In this document: positions 55,501 through 64,000 of the stretch, one piece after another
Layout: every line of letters starts with the position of its first letter
How positions within the stretch are numbered: the stretch's first letter is position 1
Origin: Parapristionchus giblindavisi
Taxonomy: Eukaryota > Nematoda > Chromadorea > Rhabditida > Diplogasteridae
Reading direction: 5' to 3'
DNA length: 64,000 nucleotides
NCBI GenBank assembly: GCA_943737045.1
Contig: CALSFV010000223.1
Span: forward strand, 992,001-1,056,000
Notes under the pieces: model-generated
Told to the model about the DNA's origin: nothing
The model's database searches: none
What the model saw: only the letters and a program-made list of their open reading frames with translations
Made by a program: the position numbers and the translations under genes

Positions 55501-58500
55501 TCCACAGTCACACAATCCGGAATCACTCCGATTCCTATTTCAAGCTGTAGCAGGGTCGCAACTTTGATCCCCTAAATTTATAACTCAGCTTCTAGATGTG
55601 CTAACAACCCGATCTAAGTGCTGAAAAGATGCTAGTGCCGAGTAATGTTTATCCCCAGATTATGGTAGTCATAGCTCGTCATTTGCCCTCAGGGCATAAA
55701 ATAATTTTTTTTCTGGAGGACCGATTTTGAGACCCTACCGTTCAGAATGTGGGTCTTCTAAAATTATGGCTCCAGCGCACGCAGCTTCGCAATATATCGT
55801 ATATTAATTTCCCTTATTTTGGTTTAGTTCCGATTTCTTTCGGACCCGCAGCAAACGATATGCTGAGGTCTACTCGGTTGTAGCGAGTAAAGATCAAAAT
55901 ACAAAGATCAAAGATCAAAGTTTAGCAATAGTGTAAAAACATTTGCGAATATCTCTAACATGCATTGGTACTTTGAAAGTAAGATATTTCATCAATAGAG
56001 GCCGAGTGGTGAGAGCAGTAAGAGGGAAAGCGCAAGAGTGCGCACCGAGTAGACCTCAGCATATCGTTTGCTGCGGGTCTGGAAGGAATCGGAACTAAAC
56101 CAAAATAAGGGAAATTAATATATGACATATTGCGAAGCTGCTTGCGCAGGAGCCATAATTTTAGAAGACCCAACCTCTGAACGGTAGGGTCTCAAAATCG
56201 GTCCTCCAGAAAAAAAATTATATTATGCCCTGAGGGCAAATGACGAGCGATGACAACCATAATACGGGGATATACATTACTCGCCACTAGCATCATTTCA
56301 GCACATAGAACGGGTCGTTAGCACATCTAGAAGCTGACAATGAATTGTAAATTTTGGGGGTTGCGGCCCTGCTACAGCTTGAAATCGGAATCGGAGTCAT
56401 TCCGGATTGTTTGACTGTGCGGCCCTAGTGGCGGTCTCCACTCTCGCAATGTTTCAGAAGAACAGGATCTTTCTCTAAAGAAATATAAATTTTCAAAAAA
56501 GTGTATTTCGATAGCGTCATCACTACGCATCAGTGAACTAATTTAATTATACCAACACATCACGGTAATATTCCCTGATAAATTCTGTACATTGGCTGAA
56601 AAGATCAACTTGATTGCTTTTCTGGATCAAAAGTTATAAAAAATGAAAAAGCGTTCCATGACTTTTAGGCTACACTGTAGGTGGAACAGCTACATTACAG
56701 ATTTTTCAAAATGGGTTAAAAATGGTTTAAAAATCCCAAAATTCGGCCATCTTTTCAACAACAAAAAAACCCCAAAATGCGAGTAGTTTGTATCGTACTT
56801 TTCGATACCATACACTTCGACACAGCTAGGCATAACCATACATTTCCATACCCTCACAAAGTGAGGATTGACCCACTATATTCGGCTCATTTTCAGGGTC
56901 GACCCACTACATAAAGCTCATTTTTTATGTGAAAGATTACAATTTAAAGATGGAGGCCCTCGAATGTCTATGCAAATACGTAACATCATTTGTGCAAGAG
57001 ATTAGTGATATGCAAGAAATTAGCGTGGCTAGGCATCTATCCCTTGGTGTAGTGGTAAATGCGCTGTCTAGTTAGCGTAACGTCGCGGGTTCGACACCTA
57101 TTGCCGAACTTTCTTATTTTCAAAATTTCGCGCCTTTGCCTGTACATCAAGCATGATTCGTTCATGATTCTAGCGATCAATGAGCTGAATTAGCATAAAA
57201 AAATCTATGAACGGTATAAAGAACCACTTTGGCTATATTTCTGTCTTCACAGTTTGTTCACGAAAATATTCCCCGGACTCCACCTTTAAGCGAAAAATAA
57301 CGATTTTTCTGAATCGACCCACTGTATAAAAATAATTCGGTGAGGACACCGAAAATGTATGGGCATAACCGTAATCTTTTACACCATCTCCCTTAACCAT
57401 CAATACACTTCATGTATCGCATAGGCACCTACACTGCCAGGAATACCGTATTTTCATGCACCACTTAGTGAACATCGCCCGACCACACCACTACAGTACC
57501 AAGTAAAGATCGCCCGACCACACCACTACAGTACCTAGTAAAGATCGCCCGACCACACCACTACAGTACCTAGTAAACACCACCCTACCACACCACTACA
57601 GTACCTAGTAAACACCACCCTACCACACCACTACAGTACCTAGTAAAGATCGCCCGACCATACCACTACAGTACCAAGTAAAGATCGCCCGACCACACCA
57701 CTACAGTACCTAGTATAGATCGCCCGACCACACCACTACAGTACCAAGTAAAGATCGCCCGACCACACCACTACAGTACCTAGTAAAGATCGCCCGACCA
57801 CACCACTACAGTACCTAGTAAACACCACCCTACCACACCACTACAGTACCTAGTAAACACCACCCTACAACACCACTACAGTACCTAGTAAACATCGCCC
57901 GACCACACCACTACAGTACCTAGTAAAGATCGCCCGATCACACCACTACAGTACCTCGTCCGAGTCGTGCAAGCAGTGTTCGAGCTCGATTCATCGCCTT
58001 TGGCCCGCCATGGGCTCCGAGCGGCTGCCGGACACTCTCGCTCAGCTGCTTCACGATCTGCAATGGATACGGTAGGTATTGATTGATTGATTGGGGCGGT
58101 GACAGTAGGATTACGGTATATAGTATTGATCGGAATTTGTGTTTGGATATTGGTTGATTTACTTTTACGATCTGGAATTGAGGCGGCATTGGTTTGATGG
58201 AGACAGTAGGATTTTTACATTTTAAACACTTAATCGACATTTTTAAACGGTATTTTTAGCTTAAATTGTAAAATCAGGATCCGGGGGGGGGTGCAAGGAT
58301 AATTTCAGTTCGAATCTCATTTAATTCTTAAAATAGTCAAAATATTGGTCAATTCGGAAATGTTACCGGAAGAAGCGCCGATGCAGCCGTAATGTGCGCA
58401 CAGTGGGACCAGGAATCAACAGGCACATTGAAATTTGGGAAACATAGAGAACCCAGAGAACTTTAGTCGTCATTTCAAATCCGAAGCGATTTAAGATTTT

Positions 58501-61500
58501 TTATTAAATTAATAGAATTAATAGATGCGCAAGAAGAAGTATGCATGCACTTTAAATATAGATTTGAAAAAAATTAGTTAGCTAATAATGTGCTATGGTG
58601 TTTCGGCCGCTACGTCTAGAAAATTAAATAAATCAATAAAGTTCAAAATCACCTGATCCTCCCTCAGAGCCATTTGCGAGTCCGCGAGCGCATCCTTCCC
58701 GCGGTACTCCTTCCACTCTTGGATCAGCGTCACTGCCTGAATATCGATTTTTTTTAAAAATTATTGATTTTTTTCCAAAAATACAGATTGAGCATAGAAA
58801 TAGAGAAGAACACAATTCCTTTATTACCGCAACACACGAACACAACCAATACCAAATTGTAGCCACACAAAGTCCTATCATTATGGTACAATGACCGCTA
58901 CAGTAACCCCAATCACTAACCACCACCGTAACCCCACTACATCAACCCCGATCCCTAACCACTACCGTAACCCCTATCCATGTCCACTACGGTAACCCCA
59001 ATCCCTAACCACCACCGTAACCCCACTACAGTAACCCCGATCCCCGTAGAACTACGGTAACACCCAATCACCAATAACTACCGTAACCGCTACAGTAACC
59101 CCTCGGATCCCACCTGATCGTAATCCTTGTGCGCCATGCACACGTCCAACTCGGCGGGGAGCTCGGCCAGCCATGCGAGCGTTCCCTCGTCCGTTTCTGT
59201 AATGATCAATCAGCTAATCAATCAACATACATTTTCGGTGCCCTCACCGAATTATTTTTATATAGTGAGTCGATTTAGAAAAACCGTTATTTTTCACAGA
59301 AATTGTAATTTTTCGCATAAAAAGAGCGTTATATACTGGGTCGATCGTGAAAATGAGCTATATATAGTGGGTCGATCCTCACATTGTGAGGGTATGAAAA
59401 TGTATGATCAATGAGTAAATCGATAAATATGAAAGAACCGATAAAGGTTGACTAATATCAGGACAAGCAACAGCATAATAAATTAAGTTTGTAAATACAT
59501 TCGATGTAATTGAATTGAACAGGATACAATAGAGCATTAAAAATGCACTTATTTAACGACGAACATTCTTCCGAAAGCAATATAGACTCATTAACGCACA
59601 CCTTCCCCCATTTCCCTTTATCCATTGCCCCCGCTTATTCTCCCTGTGCAGATCTCTTAATTTTAATTCGTTAATTTTACTTGTTGAAACATCTTTATGA
59701 TGTATGATAAATAAATAAATAAAATAAATAACGTCAGAGGAAAATCAATAAATCAATACAATGCTACAGTATACCTGTCAGATCCTCGTTCTCCTCAATG
59801 GTCGAGTCTCTGATCGACGCCAAGCCCAAGTTCGCGGTTACTTCTTTAACCGTTCTGGAAAAATGCCGGGGTTTTTCGAGAATAAAAATCAGTTCACGAT
59901 TGCCTGCCCAGGTGCGGCTACCGTACTCACCGTCGACGTCCTCGAATGGTCGCCTGTCGCTGGAGGCCGCCCTCACGCAGCTGTGCCCGCTTCGCTCCCT
60001 CGATATCGTCCAGCCACTGCTGCTTCACGCGCACCGTGTCGCAGCGATAGTACCTACAGTATACCTAAGAGATTCCGCGCGAGACCAAATCTCGCTCAAA
60101 TTTAGCTTTCGAAGAAGTAGGCAGAGTAGGACTTCTAGTGAATGAATGCTCAAAGACTACAGCAAATCGATTAATTGTTCTACCAGAAACGTCTGGATCA
60201 TTGATTGATTCTTCACGTGAGAGATAGGTTAGCAGGGCCAATCGATAATCAACAATGGTCTACCGTATACCTCTGATCAGGGAAGATGAGCAGTTTCATG
60301 ACGAGACCGGCCGCGTCGCCGCCTCCGCTCTCGCGGTCCTTCACGTTCACTGCGGCCAGTGAGTTCAGTGCGAACGATGACTCGAAACTAGAACATTTTA
60401 TTGATTGATTGAATAAATTTGAAAATTCTATTGATTGATTGATTTAATTAGAACATTCTATTGATTGATTGAATAAATAAGACCATTCTATTGATTGATA
60501 GATTTAATTATTCAAAATTATATAAATAACACCGCACATTTTCGTGCCCTCATAATACGAGGATCGACCCGCTATATAAGGCTAAGAGTGCAATGTAAGC
60601 GAAAAATAAAGATTTTTTTCTAAACCCATTCACCATCAAAAGAATCGTGTGAGGGTGCCGAAAATGTATGATCAACACAAACTGAAACCTGAATTTGGAA
60701 GGCTGAGTCTGTGCTGCGATCAGTAGACGATCAGGAAGCAGTACAAGAAAGGCACGTTGTCTGCAAAGTATGATACTCAGTCAACGATCCTCAGCTACGC
60801 AGTCAAATACTGCACCGCTACCGTACCTTCGCTGTTTCGTGTCAGGATCGAGCAGCGTGACTTCGCCGTGCTGCAGCACCCGCTCGTTCGGCTTCATACT
60901 GTTCATGATTGGCTGAAATAAAAATAAAAATAAAAAAAGGGATAATAAAAAATAATAATAATAATAACAATAATAATAATAATAATAATAAGAATAATAA
61001 CAATGATTATGATAATTTAAATTAAATGTTTTGATTAAAATCGTTTTGGTCTAATCAAGATCTCTTTTCTTCACATCTGCCCACCATGGACATAACATAA
61101 TGAAAATACTTCTCCTCATGGCTCCACGAATTGTAATAAAATTAAATATAAATAACAATTAAACAAAAATGTGAGAATGGGGAAAACGAATCAACTACAT
61201 GCATGTTCTCGCTTCATTTCATTTCTCGTATTTTGAAAGCAGTTTAAGCATTAATTAGGTGGAAGCAAAAAAACAAGTACATCCCAGGCGACACTAATTC
61301 AACAGGTCTTTGACCGACTACAACAGTGTCTTCCTATAGAGGGCGGCAATATTTATAAAGCTGAAAACGTGGTGTCGCAGTCGTAAATATAATAGCGGCA
61401 GCAATTTGAGGCAAACCGCTCGTATCACTGTTTACTCTATGCGTTCAGCCATAAAAACCACCGCAGTGACATATCACTAATAGATTAAGACGCATCTACG

Positions 61501-62922
61501 CGACATGAATTCACCAGTCGCCGTATGCATGAACAACGGAAAATTAGCGCAGGCGGAGGATTTGTGGGAAACGCCTCCGCCTACGCTAATGACGTCACAT
61601 TTTCCCGGAAAACTGTTCATGCATACGGCCACAGGGGAATTAAAAAGTATGTGCAGCCAATCATTTACAAGTGCCGAAGCGCCAACTACCGTATACTTCC
61701 ACACCAATTTTCGTGAAAAATGGTGATACTTGATATTTATTCGATTTACAGCATAGGTGGGCGCGTGAAAACGAATTCTTTTTTTTGCACACAGCCTTGC
61801 CTTGCCTTGCGGGGCTTTGCGCATAGCTTTGCATCTCAAAAATTGGAAAATTTCCAGTCAAAACTACAAAAAATGCCCATGCGCATAGCCTTGCTTTACA
61901 ATTCTCCGGATTGCGCACAGCCTCCCCCCCCAGCGTGCCCACCTATGATTACAGTAATCAATTCAAACAGTTTTAGGTCTCACCGCGATTCCGTCGATCT
62001 TCGACAGCAGCAGTTGCGTGATGTTGGCTGAACTGTTGAAGGTGGACGTGGACGACGCGGTGTGAATGGAGGCCTTGTCATCGGTGGTCATCTGGAGATT
62101 ATGGATTATTAGCATAGGTCGAAAAGTATGTTACAAAGTACCTAGCCTGACCGCATTTTGAGCCAAAATTTCCCAAAAATTGGAAAACCTGACCGCATTT
62201 TGAGCCAAAATTTCCCAAAAATTGGAAAACCTGACCGCATTTTGAGACAAAATTTCCCAAAAATTGGAAAACCTGACCGCATTTTGAGCCAAAATTTCCC
62301 AAAAATTGGAAAACCTGACCGCATTTGAGCCACAATTTGCCAAAAATCGAAAGCCTGACCGCATTTTGAAAACCGATAACCTAGCTATTCGACCTATGAT
62401 TATTAGTGATCCATAAAAGCGGAAAATCTTCAAGGTTTTGGTAGATCAGATGATCAAGTATCTTCTTAGGTGGCAGTAGTATCTTCCAGTCATTTTAAAC
62501 AACTTTATCAGTTGGTCTGATTTGGTTTGACAGCTTTTTTTAAAAAATATTGACATAGACATCGAAATAGTAGAACTCCAGAGAAGGCATTCATTTAATA
62601 TTATTATTATTATTATTAATATTATTATTTTCACTGGTTTCACACGTGTTCCCCCTATCTATCGATTAGCGAAAACCTATCACCGTACGATTTAGCTAGC
62701 AACTAATGAGGAAACAAAACCAATAATTGATTCTGCGAGACACTCTCTGAATCCATGTTTCACATTTCAAATATGACCATGCGAGTCTAACAAGTACGAT
62801 TTAAATGACTCATATCGCATATCCTGCCCAATATTACCCTCATTCAATATCTATCTATGTAGTTACCCATTGTTTTTGCGCGGATCTACCGCTCCCTTGC
62901 ACTTTAACCTCCGCTCCCCTCG

Positions 62923-63017
<95 letters not shown>

Positions 63018-63119
63018 TATTGATTGATTTTCCAAAAAAATAAACCTGAACGAGATTCTCGATGAGCGATCGCTGTTCGGTGAGCAGAGCGGACAGCTGG
63101 TACACTTCCTGTTCAACAT
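49413..63119 (-). CDS. exoc8: Exocyst complex component 8 (Exo84), 3' 19 exons, N-terminus beyond window
   Basis: Exocyst subunit tethering secretory vesicles to the plasma membrane. Exons in transcript order: 63046-63119, 61984-62091, 60827-60912, 60689-60760, 60271-60387, 59931-60053, 59775-59854, 59114-59196, 58653-58736, 57955-58057, 53744-53805, 52959-53075, 52622-52687, 52310-52405, 51346-51432, 50739-50826, 50419-50521, 49924-50050, 49413-49574; 611 codons plus stop, frame kept throughout. Seen: EVYQLSALLTEQRSLIENL (Vps51/Exo84 N-terminal helix); a PH domain from RVLQHGEVTLLDPDTK through RAFLVLLPDRLLIAAQ, LNSLAAVNVKD and KQQWLDDIEGAKRA; then LAELPAELDVCMAHKDYDQA and the helical Exo84 C-terminal region (AVDLYLQLRS, GAQLTFEMDRLL). 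Human EXOC8 is about 725 residues, so roughly 100 are missing at the right edge. Introns are full of repeats. Partial copies C, B and A lie downstream on the same strand. Confidence 0.95.
50994..51146. mobile_element. MITE CATACATTTTCGGTGCCCTC, copy in EXOC8 intron
   Basis: Ends CATACATTTTCGGTGCC and GTGAGGGCATGAAAACGTATG (inverted), interior with TATATAGTGGGTCGATTTAG. Other full or partial copies: 23212-23375, 39304-39470, 47190-47345, 51210-51335, 55022-55220, 56840-56945, 57284-57363, 59226-59406 and 60535-60675. Confidence 0.75.
53950..55030 (+). repeat. Interspersed complex repeat R1, block 5, in EXOC8 intron
   Basis: One to two R1 units in the intron between exons 53744-53805 and 57955-58057, with the longest purine tract of the window (about 54385-54590, GAGGTAGAGTAAGAG-like periodicity). 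Confidence 0.75.
55242..56679. mobile_element. Large fold-back element 4, Tc1/mariner-type ends
   Basis: TA then CAGTGTAGCCTAAAAGTCAT at the left, complement then TA at the right. Arms about 625 bp (to about 55868 and from about 56043), loop about 175 bp with GATCAAA repeats. No transposase ORF. Lies in an EXOC8 intron. Confidence 0.88.
57034..57108 (+). other. tRNA-like sequence in EXOC8 intron
   Basis: A-box-like TTGGTGTAGTGGT and B box CGGGTTCGACACC about 35 nt apart. The acceptor stem does not pair cleanly. A tRNA pseudogene or the head of a tRNA-derived SINE. Confidence 0.5.
57473..57954. repeat. 35-bp minisatellite, about 13-14 units, adjoining an EXOC8 donor site
   Basis: Unit: GACCACACCACTACAGTACC then TAGTAAAGATCGCCC; some units carry AACACCACCCT instead of AGATCGCCCGA. 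The last unit runs into the 3' edge of exon 57955-58057, and the real 5' splice site (AG/GTACTGTAGTG on the minus strand) is part of the repeat sequence. Confidence 0.93.
58490..58625 (+). repeat. Dispersed repeat shared with 19125-19255
   Basis: Both contain AAGTATGCATGCACTTTAAA followed by TATAA.TT and GTGTTTC.GCC, ending in ATTAAATAAAT-like sequence. Possibly a non-LTR 3' end. One copy in CDK7 intron 3, one in an EXOC8 intron. Confidence 0.65.
59650..59740 (+). repeat. Element 3' end with (TAAA)n tail
   Basis: CTTGTTGAAACATCTTTATG ATGTATGATAAATAAATAAA; a relative at 4665-4705 in eif3h has CTTGCTGAAACATCTTCACG. Looks like the tail of a retroelement. Confidence 0.5.
61508..61641. mobile_element. 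Small fold-back MITE with GACGTCAC core
   Basis: About 134-bp hairpin: CGCCGTATGCATGAACAACG.. and its complement ending near 61629, with GGAGG/CCTCC at the turn and AATGACGTCAC in one arm. Related to 63405-63542 and to the flank at 7270-7375. Confidence 0.75.
61754..61948. mobile_element. MITE ATAGGTGGGC, copy 2
   Basis: Same ends and interior as 40758-40952, in the EXOC8 intron between exons 60827-60912 and 61984-62091. About 85 percent alike by eye. Confidence 0.85.
62113..62398 (-). mobile_element. CATAGGTCGAA MITE with expanded 42-bp units
   Basis: Same ends as 1675-1836, but the 42-bp unit (CCTGACCGCATTTTGAGCCA / AAATTTCCCAAAAATTGG) is repeated about five times. 42 is a multiple of three, so minus-strand ORFs appear; these are not genes. 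Confidence 0.85.
62923..63010 (+). repeat. (TC)n(TA)n microsatellite
   Basis: About 30 bp of TC followed by about 55 bp of TA, 35 bp inside the intron from the EXOC8 exon 63046-63119 (on the donor side). Confidence 0.95.
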
Positions 63120-63404
63120 CTGTAATCGATCGATTATTGATTGAATATCGAGAATTCGATGTATTGATTGATTATTGATTGTTGAGACTGATCGATAAAT
63201 CGATCGATTATTGATTGAGTTTCGAGAGATCGATATATTGATTGCATCTAGTGATCAGCTAATATTGATTGGTTATATAAATTCCAGCTGATATTGCTAG
63301 ATCATGGATTAATTAGGGGTTGGTACGAAATAGTTAAAACAAAGCATCATGTGAGATAACACCACTAAACCATCCGATAAAGTTGTTTAAATGTAAATGT
63401 ACTG

Positions 63405-63542
63405 GCCGTATCCTTGGCAAACCGTTTGCCGACAAAGGTGACGCCACAAGCATAGGGTTCAGGATTTTTGGAAAACGCCTCCACCTATGCTTGTGACGTC
63501 ACGTTATCCGCCAAGCGGTTTGCCACTGTTCATGGATACGGC
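63405..63542. mobile_element. Small fold-back MITE, copy 2
   Basis: Hairpin of GCCGTATCC..GGCAAACCGTTTGCC and its complement, with AAGCATAGG/CCTATGCTT and GTGACGTCACG near the middle. In the first EXOC8 intron of the window. Confidence 0.75.
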
Positions 63543-63649
63543 ATCTGCATCACTGCGATCTGAACACGAAGGGTGGTGTACTTTAGCGACGTTTTGGAAA
63601 AGTCGCATTATGTCATACACGCAAGCAAAATGCTCAATTTTACAATTTC

Positions 63650-64000
63650 CTATTTTCCTAAATCATTTTGTTAATTTTTTAACTAATTGTTGTTTGTTGT
63701 TGCCATATCGTTAGTAATCGTATTACGCAGGTCCTCACGTGGGGATTTAGAGATTGCTTCAATTCTGCCTTCTCTGGACCACTTTCTGTTGAACACAATT
63801 ATTTTTCCTAAATCATTTTGTCAATTCTAAAAGTAATTATTATTTCTTGCTGTCATATCCTCGAGAACCATATTGCGCAGGTCCCCACGTGGGATTTTCG
63901 TGATTCGCTCAATTATGACTTCTCTGGGCCACTTTTTCCTTGACTGCAACTTCTTATCCTCGACCATTTTGTTTAATCTTTAAATTATTATTGTTTCATG
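63650..64000 (+). repeat. 150-bp tandem repeat at window edge
   Basis: TTCCTAAATCATTTTGT recurs at about 63655, 63805 and (diverged) 63956, each followed by GCAGGTCC.CACGTGGG.TTT. At least two units plus the start of a third, continuing past the end. No exon seen in 63120-64000. Confidence 0.75.

Noticed and set aside
57473..57954. CRISPR-like 35-bp repeat
   Set aside because: Units are directly adjacent with no spacers; it is an intronic minisatellite.
58270..58500. Possible extra EXOC8 exon
   Set aside because: Flanking exons already join in frame with correct residues, and no acceptor-donor pair gives an open segment here.
62099..62433. Repeat-protein-like ORFs (SNFWEILAQNAVRF)
   Set aside because: Translation of 42-bp units within a MITE; the same sequence is dispersed at three other loci without conserved frame.

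Overview
The window is animal genomic DNA, and a nematode fits best. The reasons are many short exons with compact GT-AG introns, a CYP2-clan/CYP33-like P450, a splice-acceptor-like sequence directly in front of all three visible start codons (as expected for spliced-leader trans-splicing), and a very high load of short inverted-repeat DNA elements. A diplogastrid such as Pristionchus is a guess from intron density only. No operon or bacterial feature is present.

Layout. (1) 50-5070, minus: a complete 13-exon eIF3 subunit h gene. (2) 5573-11422, minus: a complete 12-exon cytochrome P450, with a tRNA-Gly(GCC) gene on the plus strand in one intron and a hAT-type MITE in another. (3) 11423-18197: a gene-poor block with two adjacent giant fold-back elements, one carrying a decayed coding fragment. 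(4) 18198-20865, plus: a complete 11-exon CDK7. (5) 63119 down to 49413, minus: EXOC8 (Exo84), complete at its 3' end and open at the right edge. (6) Between CDK7 and EXOC8, three further partial copies of the EXOC8 3' exons (A, B, C), all on the minus strand. Copy B is preceded by a copy of the last two CDK7 exons, so the tail-to-tail CDK7/EXOC8 junction itself was duplicated. Copy B also has a 5'-truncated LINE with a damaged reverse transcriptase in one intron.

The rest, about half of the window, is repeats: a family of roughly 0.9-1 kb interspersed units with purine-rich tracts, 47-bp, 51-bp, 42-bp, 38-bp and 35-bp tandem repeats, at least eight MITE families (several with target-site duplications that can be read, and some with empty sites in paralogous copies), and five large palindromes. 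Three palindromes carry coding-like or tRNA-like sequence.

The genes are unrelated housekeeping functions (translation initiation, monooxygenation, TFIIH/CDK-activating kinase, exocyst) and do not form a pathway. Exon coordinates were derived by hand from splice consensus, frame continuity and family knowledge. All genes keep a continuous frame over every proposed junction, which is the main internal check.
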